NCBI GenBank assembly: GCA_028715095.1
Contig: JAQUSM010000009.1
Coordinates: 1-15,512 of the forward strand
Source of the DNA: Candidatus Omnitrophota bacterium
GTDB taxonomy: Bacteria > Omnitrophota > Gorgyraeia > Gygaellales > Profunditerraquicolaceae
Direction of reading: 5' to 3'
Length of the DNA stretch: 15,512 nucleotides
Shown: positions 6,276 to 12,981 of the stretch, piece after piece
How positions within the stretch are numbered: the stretch's first letter is position 1
Layout: each line of letters opens with the position of its first letter
Notes under the pieces: generated by a model
Seen by the model: only the letters and a program-made list of their open reading frames with translations
Told to the model about the DNA's origin: nothing
Databases searched by the model: none
Translations under genes and position numbers: made by a program

Positions 6276-7400
6276 CTACGCCTCCTTCTTTGTTAAATCA
6301 CCCGTTAATCCGATTTTATTCCTTAGCCCGCTCAAACGGTAAATACACATTATAAAATGTAATAGCGTAGGAAGAAACCCTTTTAAATTAAAACCAAAAA
6401 CCGTCCCGCAAGACTTATTGTTCGCCATTGGGATAATATAGCCCAAGTCCCGGGGAATGAATTTTTTAAGCGGGAGGTTCTTTATGCGCCTTATTATATT
6501 AAACGCCGCATGGTCGCCTCCTGCAATAGCAAACTGGACAGCCATCCTCAAGGAATTATTCTTTTCAGTAAAAAATGCCGTGTCCCCGGCGCAAAAACAA
6601 TCTTGCCCGAATTTCAAGTATCCATCGACAACTATCCTGCCCTGAGGATTTTTCTCAACCGCCAGTCTTTGAATGAAGTCCGCAGTCCTTACCCCGGGCA
6701 CCCAAAAGAGCATGGTTTTCTCGAAGATACGGTTTCCCGAGACTACCAGCCGGCTTTCCTGGATGCTCTCAATAACCGAATTCGCCAATACCTCTATCTC
6801 CATGCCCTTTAAATTGGTCCGGACATAAGATTTCATCCAATCCGGCAAAGGACCGAGTATCTCCGGAGCGCGTTCAACGATAACTATCTTGGCGGCAATA
6901 CCATTTTTCCGGCAATACAACCGAAGATTGCTTGCCGCCTCTATTCCCGTGTAGCCGCCTCCGCAGATGATAAGATTCTCAAATTTACCCGCATGGAGCC
7001 TATTTAATATCCTTTTGGCGTCATTAACGCTGTTTAAAGCATAGGCATGGTTTTGCGCATCCTGGTTACCGAAAAAGTTAGTCTGGCTTCCGCTGGCAAT
7101 AACCAGGAAATCATAAACATAGCTGGAGCCGGAAGTAATAACCTGCTTAGATTCAAGATCAAGCGAAATAACTTCTTCTTTAATAAAATTAAGATTCTTT
7201 TTGCGCAATAGATCCGTAATCTTGCAGGCAAGGAAATCCGGGTTGAGCCCTCTTCCAGGCACATCGGGAAGCAAGGGCAGAAAATCGGAAGAATCTCTTT
7301 TGTCAAAGACTGTAATCTGCAGGTCCAGATTAGACCGGGATAGCCTTTTTGCAGCGCTTAATCCCGCAAACCCTGCCCCGATAATGATAATTTTACGCAT
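6276..7400 (-). CDS. ndh: NDH-2-like FAD/NAD(P)H dehydrogenase
   Basis: Type II NADH:quinone oxidoreductase-like flavoprotein, 374 residues from the ATG at 7400. FAD Rossmann motif GAGFAG lies at about residues 8-13; the NAD-binding GGGYTGIE is mid-protein (about 148-155); the second FAD motif is FCAGDTAFF. The C-terminal tail has the DLGYIIP...FGFNLKGF...LHF...RLSGLRNKIG layout of NDH-2 membrane anchors. The usual AQxAxQ quinone-site motif reads VQFAIA, so the second glutamine is absent. Sulfide:quinone reductase or another family member remains possible, though I do not see the SQR cysteine arrangement. The start is uncertain: an in-frame ATG at 7436 adds 12 residues and lies 9 bases after a -10 box, while the ATG at 7400 fits family starts but lacks a Shine-Dalgarno. 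Confidence 0.85.
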   Translation of the reverse strand: MRKIIIIGAGFAGLSAAKRLSRSNLDLQITVFDKRDSSDFLPLLPDVPGRGLNPDFLACKITDLLRKKNLNFIKEEVISLDLESKQVITSGSSYVYDFLVIASGSQTNFFGNQDAQNHAYALNSVNDAKRILNRLHAGKFENLIICGGGYTGIEAASNLRLYCRKNGIAAKIVIVERAPEILGPLPDWMKSYVRTNLKGMEIEVLANSVIESIQESRLVVSGNRIFEKTMLFWVPGVRTADFIQRLAVEKNPQGRIVVDGYLKFGQDCFCAGDTAFFTEKNNSLRMAVQFAIAGGDHAAFNIIRRIKNLPLKKFIPRDLGYIIPMANNKSCGTVFGFNLKGFLPTLLHFIMCIYRLSGLRNKIGLTGDLTKKEA

Positions 7401-7438
7401 ATTAAAAAGAGTAAAGCCCCTCAGAGGCAAAAGCATAA

Positions 7439-7467
7439 TTGCATAATTATACTTTATATGTTAACAT
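7439..7467. promoter_or_regulatory. Overlapping divergent promoters, NDH-2 / polyprenyl synthase
   Basis: Minus strand: -10 TATAAT (7446-7451), with no good -35, pointing to the NDH-2-like gene. Plus strand: -35 TTGCAT (7439-7444), a 17-base spacer and TAACAT (7462-7467) preceded by an extended -10 TGT, ending 6 bases before the ATG at 7474. An alternative plus -10, TATACT, lies at 7448-7453. The elements physically overlap, so the two directions probably compete or are co-regulated. Confidence 0.5.
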
Positions 7468-7473
7468 AATTTT

Positions 7474-8514
7474 ATGTTTATGAAAATGAAAATCCGTATC
7501 GAAAAAGAGCTGTCCGCCTATGTCCAAACCATAGACAAATTATACTCATTTAACAGACTCTCGCCCATTCTCTCTAAAAGCATCAAAGAGTTTATCTGCC
7601 GGCCGGGAAAAAGAGTAAGGCCGGTATTATTCTGCATCGGCTATCTCGGTTTCTCAAGGAAAACCCCTCCGGGCCTCTATCGCAGCGCCCTGTCATTGGA
7701 ACTCCTGCATGATTTCCTGCTCGTCCACGACGATATCGTTGATAAATCCGATACGCGCCGCGGCGCCCCTTCTATGCACGCTTTGTTTAACCGCTATCTT
7801 TACCCCAATAAAAAGATAAGGTTCAGCGGAGAAGACCTGGCTATCGTCATAGGCGATGTAATGTATGCCATGGGCCTGGAGGCATTCTTGTCGGTTAAAG
7901 AAGACTTGCGGCGTAAAGAGGCTGCTTTAAGAAAACTTATCTCCGCGGCTTTATACACAGGGAGCGGTGAATTTATAGAATTATTATTGGGAATTAAACC
8001 CATAGAAAAAGTTACCCAAGAAGACATTTATAAGGTTTACGATTATAAAACCGCAAACTACACCTTTGCCTCTCCTTTAACCATGGGTTCAACCCTTGCC
8101 GGGGCAGAAGCCGGCCAAACAAAGAAACTGTTCTCTTACGGGTTGCTTTTGGGAAGGGCTTTCCAGATCAAAGATGATATTATCGGGACATTCGGTGAAG
8201 AAAAAATTACCGGAAAATCAAACCTGACAGATATCAAGGAGGCAAAAAGGACTCTGCTTATCTGGTATGCCTTTAATCGAGCGGACAAAAATGGAAAATC
8301 CATAATAAAAAGAGTAATGCTGAAAGGGGCTTCAGACAATACCGAACTGCTTGAAATACGCAAGATTATCCTGGAATCAGGATCGCTGGAATACGCGAAA
8401 AATCAGATAAAATATTTGCTTTCTAAGGCAAGCATGCAGCTTAGCGGCTTAAAAATGGATGCCCGATATAAAGAAACCCTGAATAATTTCTCAGAGAAAA
8501 TCCTTAAAACATGA
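7474..8514 (+). CDS. Polyprenyl diphosphate synthase, GGPP/FPP-type
   Basis: Trans-isoprenyl diphosphate synthase, 346 residues, extending allylic diphosphates with IPP. Motifs: GKRVRP (45-50, IPP binding); first aspartate-rich motif HDDIVDKSDTRRG (DDIVD at 86-90); YKT (191-193); second aspartate-rich region QIKDDIIGTFG (DDIIG at 234-238), where the last aspartate is glycine as in IdsA-type GGPP synthases; then GKSNLTDIKEAKRTLL. The residue five before the first DDxxD is Phe81. Aromatic residues there block elongation in archaeal-type GGPP synthases, so a C15-C20 product is predicted rather than a long quinone tail (inference). Several ATGs sit at the start; 7474 is the first and lies 6 bases after a possible -10. 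ispH follows after 28 bases. Confidence 0.92.
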   Translation: MFMKMKIRIEKELSAYVQTIDKLYSFNRLSPILSKSIKEFICRPGKRVRPVLFCIGYLGFSRKTPPGLYRSALSLELLHDFLLVHDDIVDKSDTRRGAPSMHALFNRYLYPNKKIRFSGEDLAIVIGDVMYAMGLEAFLSVKEDLRRKEAALRKLISAALYTGSGEFIELLLGIKPIEKVTQEDIYKVYDYKTANYTFASPLTMGSTLAGAEAGQTKKLFSYGLLLGRAFQIKDDIIGTFGEEKITGKSNLTDIKEAKRTLLIWYAFNRADKNGKSIIKRVMLKGASDNTELLEIRKIILESGSLEYAKNQIKYLLSKASMQLSGLKMDARYKETLNNFSEKILKT

Positions 8515-8542
8515 TTCCCCTTCTACGCCGGAAAAAATAACA

Positions 8543-9382
8543 ATGAAAATAAATTTAGCTACCTCTGCAGGATTCTGTTTCGGAGTAAGAAGAGCGATTA
8601 ATATCGCGATGGAAACCGCAAAGATTAATAAACCGGTATTTATGCTCGGGGATATTGTGCATAACGAAGAGGTGGTCGGGCAAATTCAAAAAACCGGAAT
8701 TAAAAAAATTTGCCGCCTTTCTGCCGTAAAAAAAGAAAAGATTTTATTGATCCGCGCACATGGCTGCTCAAGAGGTACGCTGCAAAAAGCAAGAAAACTG
8801 GGTTATTCGATTATTGACGCAACCTGCCCGATGGTCAAAGAGATACATGCGATCGCCAAAAGGTTAGAAAATGACGGCTTTAAGGTAATCGTGATCGGGG
8901 ATAAATCTCACGACGAAGTTAAGGGGATTGCCGGCCAGCTTAAGACCAAAGCGATTGTTATTGATAAGCCGGAGAATATTCCTTTAAAAAAGATAAAATC
9001 TATCAAGAAAGCCGGCGTAGTCGTACAGTCAACGCAAAATCTGGATAAAACCCTGGAGATATTTGATATTTTACGCAAGAATATTCAAGAAGTAGAATTT
9101 CATAATACTATCTGTAAGCCAACCCGCGCAAAACAAAACGAAATCAAGATTATGCCGCTAAAAAACGATGTGATGATTATTATCGGTTCTAAAACCAGCG
9201 CCAATACCAAAAGGATTTATGAAATATCAAAATCCTTAAACAATAAAAGCTATTGGGTCAATTCCAGCAAGGAGATTAAAGAAAGCTGGTTAAGCCGGGC
9301 CAAAAGCGCAGGTATAACCGCAGGCGCCTCCACTCCTGAATCAACCATCCGGGAAGTCGTCAAGAAAATCAAAAAACAATAG
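8543..9382 (+). CDS. ispH: 4-hydroxy-3-methylbut-2-enyl diphosphate reductase
   Basis: Last enzyme of the MEP pathway, an iron-sulfur reductase converting HMBPP to IPP and DMAPP. Length is 279 residues, at the short end of the family. The three [4Fe-4S] cysteines are C12 (AGFCFGVRRA), C95 (DATCPMV) and C191 (NTICKPT). Active-site residues are visible at H40 (GDIVHN), H73 (RAHGCS), H123/E125 (SHDE), T164, S219/N221 (GSKTSANT) and S263 (GASTPES). The residue after C191 departs from the common ICxAT wording (KP instead), a mild oddity. It is the second gene of a two-gene plus-strand unit with the prenyl synthase, which uses its products. The end overlaps the purU end tail to tail by 14 bases. 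Confidence 0.96.
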   Translation: MKINLATSAGFCFGVRRAINIAMETAKINKPVFMLGDIVHNEEVVGQIQKTGIKKICRLSAVKKEKILLIRAHGCSRGTLQKARKLGYSIIDATCPMVKEIHAIAKRLENDGFKVIVIGDKSHDEVKGIAGQLKTKAIVIDKPENIPLKKIKSIKKAGVVVQSTQNLDKTLEIFDILRKNIQEVEFHNTICKPTRAKQNEIKIMPLKNDVMIIIGSKTSANTKRIYEISKSLNNKSYWVNSSKEIKESWLSRAKSAGITAGASTPESTIREVVKKIKKQ

Positions 9383-10211
9383 TTTTGTTTTCATGCCTGA
9401 TGATGCGGTAATCAACATAGCTCAAAATCGAATTAGCTAATGCCTTCTTTTCCAGATTCCTTCCTTTTCTCACGAGGTCCTGCCGGCTGTCTTTATGGGA
9501 AACTTGCTCTACCTCCTGGGCGATAATCGGGCCTTCATCAAGTTTATCATTTACAAAATGCGCGGTTGCCCCGATGACTTTAACCCCTTCTTTAAGCGCC
9601 CGGCCATAAGGATCAGGGCCTTTAAAAGCAGGCAGGAAACCATGATGGATATTGATTATATCTTTACCATATTTCTTCAGGAAGTCGGGCGAGAGTATCA
9701 GCATGTAACGGGCCAATACCAGAAAATCAGTTGAGCCTGCCGCATAAGACAACAACTCCGCTTCCCTGCGGTTTTCTTTGCTGGCGGGGACATAGTGGAA
9801 TGGGATATTGTGCTGCATCAGGAGCTTACGGTGCTTCTCGCTATTGCTTAAAACAAAAGGGATCTTTACGTTAAGCTCCCCAGAGATCCAAAGATACAAT
9901 AAATCAATCAGGCAATGATCGGCATCAGACACAAATATCCCCATGCGCAAAGTTTCGGATTTATCAATAATCTTCCACTGCGCGGAAAATTCTTTTCCTA
10001 TGGCTGAAAACTCATCGGCTAAAGCAACCCGGTCATATTTGGCCTTGTCTAAGATGAACTCGACGCGCATAAAGAAATACCCGCCTTGCGGATCCGTGCT
10101 GTACTGGTCGGCAGTAACAATATTGCCTCCGTGGCCGAAGATAAAATCAGAGATACCGGCAACAATGCCTTTCTGGTCCAGGCATTGGAATAATAGGATG
10201 AATTTACGCAT
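9369..10211 (-). CDS. purU: Formyltetrahydrofolate deformylase
   Basis: Hydrolyses 10-formyl-THF to formate and THF, balancing one-carbon pools and supplying formate. I use the ATG at 10211 (280 residues), which has a GGAGGG site 3-4 bases upstream; the longer frame from 10238 lacks one. An N-terminal ACT domain (about 3-80, LDQKGIVAGISDFIFGHGGNI) is followed by a formyltransferase-type catalytic domain (about 88-280). The catalytic asparagine and histidine lie in INIHHGFLPAF (N187, H189) and the catalytic aspartate in ATAHFVNDKLDEGPI (about D225). The IHHGFLPAFKG..PY and VNDKLDEGPI blocks distinguish PurU/PurN from Met-tRNA formyltransferase; the ACT domain makes it PurU. It lies 31 bases downstream of the mini-ferritin gene and is last in a minus-strand run. 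Confidence 0.95.
   Translation of the reverse strand: MRKFILLFQCLDQKGIVAGISDFIFGHGGNIVTADQYSTDPQGGYFFMRVEFILDKAKYDRVALADEFSAIGKEFSAQWKIIDKSETLRMGIFVSDADHCLIDLLYLWISGELNVKIPFVLSNSEKHRKLLMQHNIPFHYVPASKENRREAELLSYAAGSTDFLVLARYMLILSPDFLKKYGKDIINIHHGFLPAFKGPDPYGRALKEGVKVIGATAHFVNDKLDEGPIIAQEVEQVSHKDSRQDLVRKGRNLEKKALANSILSYVDYRIIRHENKTIVF
9373..9391. terminator. AT-rich hairpin at the ispH/purU convergent ends
   Basis: Perfect 7-bp inverted repeat AAAACAA-TAGTT-TTGTTTT spanning the region where the two genes overlap tail to tail. Both strands have A/T runs beside it, so it could act as a weak bidirectional terminator. The stem contains a single G-C pair, which makes the call tentative. Confidence 0.35.
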
Positions 10212-10242
10212 ATGCCCTCCGTAATTAGGGTTACTCATCTGA

Positions 10243-10422
10243 TTAACCGCGCGTTAATTCAATGATCTTCTGCTCTATCAATGCCCTGTGCTTTTGCTCT
10301 TCGGTAATCAAAAACGAAAGCAGCTCTGCCAGGTTTGGATGGCGAGATAACATCTCCTGATATGTCTCTATCGCATCCACTTCCTTTGATAGGGCTATTT
10401 TTAAGACCTCGACATCAATCAT
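10243..10422 (-). CDS. Two-helix ferritin-like mini-protein (59 aa)
   Basis: Small gene read by hand on the minus strand, starting at ATG 10422 with a strong GGGAGG site about 6 bases upstream and ending TAA at 10243-10245. The 59 residues form two amphipathic helices. The first, EVLKIALSKEVDAIETYQEML, has E14 followed by Y21 in the rubrerythrin-like ExxxxxxY register. The second, FLITEEQKHRALIEQKI, contains E42-x-x-H45. E14, E42 and H45 are the ligand set of half a ferritin-like diiron site, so two or more subunits would be needed to build a four-helix bundle, as in encapsulated-ferritin-like proteins. No encapsulin gene is visible. It sits between the DUF5989 gene and purU on the same strand. 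A role in iron handling or peroxide defence is inferred only from motifs. Confidence 0.72.
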   Translation of the reverse strand: MIDVEVLKIALSKEVDAIETYQEMLSRHPNLAELLSFLITEEQKHRALIEQKIIELTRG

Positions 10423-10428
10423 GGCATA

Positions 10429-10448
10429 CCTCCCTTACCCGCAAGGGT
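10429..10448 (-). promoter_or_regulatory. Alternative small hairpins at the mini-ferritin ribosome site
   Basis: Just upstream of the mini-ferritin gene the transcript can form CCCTT-loop-AAGGG (10432-10447), which pairs three Gs of the GGGAGG site (10429-10434). It can instead form ACCC-UUGC-GGGU (10437-10448), which leaves the site open. The two are mutually exclusive. A simple translational switch is possible but unproven. Confidence 0.3.
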
Positions 10449-10478
10449 ACACCGGCCACTTCCTTTCGGGCCGGGTGT
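10449..10478 (-). other. Bulged GC-rich hairpin after the DUF5989 stop
   Basis: On the minus strand a 9-bp stem (ACACC and GGCC arm against GGCCGGTGT) has a single bulged C and an 11-base loop, and starts inside the TGA of the DUF5989 gene. No T-tract follows. It shares stem ends, bulge position and loop length with the hairpin at 1758-1789. It may be an mRNA stabiliser, a Rho-linked end or a dispersed repeat. Confidence 0.5.
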
Positions 10479-10636
10479 CAAAATAAAGTATAGATAAAAG
10501 GCGCTATCGAACTGGTCTGAGTAAAAAATATAAGCGCGCCCAGCAATAAAAGTATTACCACCACCGGACCAAGCCACCATTTCTTTCTTGTCTTTAAGAA
10601 ATCCCAGAACTCCTTTAGAATACTTAACTTACCCAT
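10478..10636 (-). CDS. DUF5989 single-span membrane protein
   Basis: A 52-residue protein from the ATG at 10636: a basic amphipathic N-terminus (ILKEFWDFLKTRKKWWLGP), one TM helix (about 24-40, VVVILLLLGALIFF) and a C-terminal SSIAPFIYTLF tail characteristic of DUF5989. The upstream reading frame extends 33 codons further, but those overlap the SxtJ-like gene. The chosen start has an AAAGGAG site inside the end of that gene, four bases from its stop. DUF5989 proteins typically follow SxtJ-like and carbamoyltransferase genes, as here. The molecular role is unknown; it may anchor or help assemble a membrane-associated carbamoylation complex (inference). Confidence 0.82.
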   Translation of the reverse strand: MGKLSILKEFWDFLKTRKKWWLGPVVVILLLLGALIFFTQTSSIAPFIYTLF

Positions 10637-10640
10637 CAGC

Positions 10641-11039
10641 TTAAAATCTCCTTTCGTAACCCAAAGGCCCGCTGTCTGTTTTCTCTTTCTTTTTCCAGTA
10701 TGAATCTGCCTTGTTTTTTCTTTCCAGTAAATCAACCCTGAATAACCGCATCAACAAGCCTATCGGCGTAAAAACCAGATAAAAAACGATAACCAGGATA
10801 ACCCTCGTGTTAATCCAGCCCAGGATAAAAGCAAAACGCATCCAGGCAATATATACCGGCCTTAACAAAACAGGCGAAATTAATCCCATAAAAATAAATA
10901 CGCACGAAACCGCCAGGCTATTGACGGCGGCATTATATTTATGCCGGAAGAAAAATAAAATTGAAATAACTAAGAAGACTGACGCCATAGTTACTCCAAA
11001 TTTCCTTAATGCGCTTTTATCAAGACCTGGTTTTTCCAT
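10641..11039 (-). CDS. SxtJ-family membrane protein
   Basis: A 132-residue membrane protein from the ATG at 11039, one base after the carbamoyltransferase stop. A TTG five codons earlier is a less likely start. It has hydrophobic segments at about 15-30, 38-62 and 72-98, then the family tail LLMRLFRVDLLERK...DSYWKKKEK...YERRF. SxtJ was named in the saxitoxin cluster beside the carbamoyltransferase SxtI, and the same pair is widespread in bacteria that make no saxitoxin. Function is unknown; the constant neighbourhood points to helping the carbamoyltransferase at the membrane. Tight spacing on both sides indicates one operon. Confidence 0.85.
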   Translation of the reverse strand: MEKPGLDKSALRKFGVTMASVFLVISILFFFRHKYNAAVNSLAVSCVFIFMGLISPVLLRPVYIAWMRFAFILGWINTRVILVIVFYLVFTPIGLLMRLFRVDLLERKNKADSYWKKKEKTDSGPLGYERRF

Positions 11040-11040
11040 C

Positions 11041-12867
11041 TTAATCCAATTCAAGGCAATTTTTCCAGCCTGTGTTTTCTTTAACAGCGGACTGTTCTTC
11101 TTTATTTAACAAAAAACTTCCCAGCATCAAATAATCAATTTCCGTGCGCATAAAACATTTATAGGCATCCTCGGGGCTTAAAACCAGAGGCTCCCCTCTT
11201 ACATTAAAAGACGTATTAATAATAACCGGACACCCCGTTTTTTCAAAGAATGCCCGGATTAGATCATAATAAAGCGGGTTTTCCTCTTTTCTTACTGTCT
11301 GCACGCGCGCGGAATAATCCACGTGAGTTACCGCCGGTATTAAAGAACGCGCTATTTTTAATTTATCAAGCCCCTCAGCATCCATACCGGCCTTAAGCCG
11401 TTTCTCAGGCCTTATCGCTGCCGTCAAAAGCATATACGGGCTTTCTTTGCTTAGCTCAAACCACTCCGAAGCCTTATCATTTAATACCGCAGGGGCAAAG
11501 GGACGGAAGGATTCACGGTATTTTATTTTAAGATTCATTTTAGACTGCATATCCGGATTACGCGCATCCCCAATAATGCTTCTTGAACCTAAAGCGCGCG
11601 GCCCGAATTCCATCCTGCCCTGGAACCAGCCAATGACCTTTCCGGAAACAATCAAATCCGAAACCTTATCTGCTATATCATCATAACTTAACCGTTGGTA
11701 AGGAATATTTTTCTTGTTCAGAAAATCTTCAATATCTCCATCACTATAAGACGGCCCCAGTAAAGAGTTTTTTTGCGAATCCTTTACTCCTGCGGCAAAA
11801 CGCTGCTTGCCTAAATATTTATGCCAGCCCAAAAGCGCAGCGCCCAAGGCCCCTCCTGCGTCGCCGCTTGCCGGCTGTATCCAGATGTCTTTAAACGGGC
11901 TTTCACGCAGGATCCTGCCGTTTCCTACGCAATTTAATGCCACCCCTCCGGCAAGGCAAAGTTTATCCTGGCCGGTAACCTTATGCACATGCAAAACCAT
12001 CTTGAGCATAATCTCTTCTGTCGCAGCCTGGATAGAAGAAGCGACATCCATATATCTTTTAGTTATCTCAGCCTCGGGCCTTCTCGGCGGGCCGCCAAAA
12101 AGACGGTTAAAGCGCGGATTTGTCATACGCATGCTGTTACAAAACCCAAAATACTCCATATTTATCCTGAAAGAACCGTCATCTTTTAAATCAACCAGCT
12201 CTTTAAGAATCAGTTCTTTATATACAGGGCTGCCATAAGGAGCCAGCCCCATAAGTTTATATTCTCCGGAATTTACCCTAAAGCCGGTATAATAGGTAAA
12301 CGCGGAATATAACAAGCCCAGGGAATTAGGGAACCTGAGATATTGCCGGATATCCAAATCATTATCTTTACCGATTCCGAAACTGGCTGTCTCCCATTCC
12401 CCGACTCCGTCTATTGTCAAAAACGCGGCTTGCTTAAAAGGCGAGGGGTAAAAAGCGCTTGCGGCATGCGATTCATGATGCTGGGCAAAAAGAATCTTTC
12501 CGTTAAAACCCAATTCCCTGCTGATTATCTCGGTAACCCAGAGTTTTTGTTTAAGCCAGGCGGGAATTGCCTCTATAAATTGGGTTATGCCCCCGGGCGC
12601 ATAGCTAAGCGCTGTCTCCAGAATGCGCTCAAACTTGATAAAAGGTTTATCGTAAAATACAACCAGATTCAAATCAGCCGCGCCGATGCCGGCTTCCTTG
12701 AGGCAGTAGTTGATGGCATTGACGGGGAAGCCGGGGTCGTGCTTCTTGCGGCTGAAACGTTCTTCCTGCGCCGCGGAGATAATCTCTCCGTCGCGCACTA
12801 AACAAGCCGCGCTATCATGATAGAAGCATGAAATTCCCAATATGTTAAACCGAAGATTTGTTTGCAT
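11041..12867 (-). CDS. Carbamoyltransferase, NodU/TobZ/SxtI type
   Basis: Transfers a carbamoyl group from carbamoyl phosphate, via carbamoyl-AMP in studied members, to a hydroxyl of a small molecule or glycan. Length is 608 residues from the ATG at 12867. The longer frame from 12942 is rejected because a -10 box lies inside it and family members start near NILGISCFYHDSAA. The N-terminal Kae1-like domain shows YHDSAACL (16-23), the metal-site HHESHAASAFY (130-140), TIDGVGEWET (151-160), GLAPYG and LAGGVALNCVGNGRI. The C-terminal domain shows EFGPRALGSRSI, FRPFAPAVL, a VQTVR stretch and NTSFNVRGEPLV. It leads the SxtJ-DUF5989 cassette. The acceptor substrate is unknown, as no sugar or natural-product genes adjoin. 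Confidence 0.94.
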   Translation of the reverse strand: MQTNLRFNILGISCFYHDSAACLVRDGEIISAAQEERFSRKKHDPGFPVNAINYCLKEAGIGAADLNLVVFYDKPFIKFERILETALSYAPGGITQFIEAIPAWLKQKLWVTEIISRELGFNGKILFAQHHESHAASAFYPSPFKQAAFLTIDGVGEWETASFGIGKDNDLDIRQYLRFPNSLGLLYSAFTYYTGFRVNSGEYKLMGLAPYGSPVYKELILKELVDLKDDGSFRINMEYFGFCNSMRMTNPRFNRLFGGPPRRPEAEITKRYMDVASSIQAATEEIMLKMVLHVHKVTGQDKLCLAGGVALNCVGNGRILRESPFKDIWIQPASGDAGGALGAALLGWHKYLGKQRFAAGVKDSQKNSLLGPSYSDGDIEDFLNKKNIPYQRLSYDDIADKVSDLIVSGKVIGWFQGRMEFGPRALGSRSIIGDARNPDMQSKMNLKIKYRESFRPFAPAVLNDKASEWFELSKESPYMLLTAAIRPEKRLKAGMDAEGLDKLKIARSLIPAVTHVDYSARVQTVRKEENPLYYDLIRAFFEKTGCPVIINTSFNVRGEPLVLSPEDAYKCFMRTEIDYLMLGSFLLNKEEQSAVKENTGWKNCLELD

Positions 12868-12882
12868 AGGCTTATGGATTAA

Positions 12883-12891
12883 ATTATAACA
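12883..12891 (-). promoter_or_regulatory. Extended -10 promoter for the carbamoyltransferase gene
   Basis: Minus-strand TGT-TATAAT: TATAAT at 12883-12888 with a TGn extension at 12889-12891. The -35 region (GTTCTT) is poor, as is common for extended -10 promoters. The ATG at 12867 lies 15 bases on, leaving a leader of only about 8 bases with no Shine-Dalgarno. Confidence 0.6.
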
Positions 12892-12965
12892 CAAAGACAG
12901 GCTAAAAGAACCAGTTTCTGCCATATGCAACCCATAACTCATAATTACTAATGATATGATTTATG

Positions 12966-12974
12966 TGGTATAAT
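12966..12974 (+). promoter_or_regulatory. Extended -10 promoter for the kdpD-like gene
   Basis: Plus-strand TGG-TATAAT (TATAAT at 12969-12974) lies 7 bases before the ATG at 12982. Transcription should begin at or within a base or two of the start codon, giving a leaderless mRNA. The -35 is poor and there is no Shine-Dalgarno. Confidence 0.6.
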
Positions 12975-12981
12975 TAAATTC

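Noticed and set aside
10212..10238. Nine-residue extension of PurU from 10238
   Set aside because: No ribosome site is present there, whereas GGAGGG precedes the ATG at 10211 and the ACT domain begins directly after it.
10637..10735. 33-residue extension of the DUF5989 protein
   Set aside because: It overlaps the SxtJ-like gene in another frame; the internal ATG has a good ribosome site and matches the family start.
12343..12801. 152-codon plus-strand frame opposite the carbamoyltransferase
   Set aside because: Antisense shadow of a strongly conserved gene; composition is not protein-like and no motif or ribosome site is visible.
12868..12942. 25-residue N-terminal extension of the carbamoyltransferase
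   Set aside because: A TGT-TATAAT promoter lies within it, and family members begin close to the NILGISCFYHD motif.
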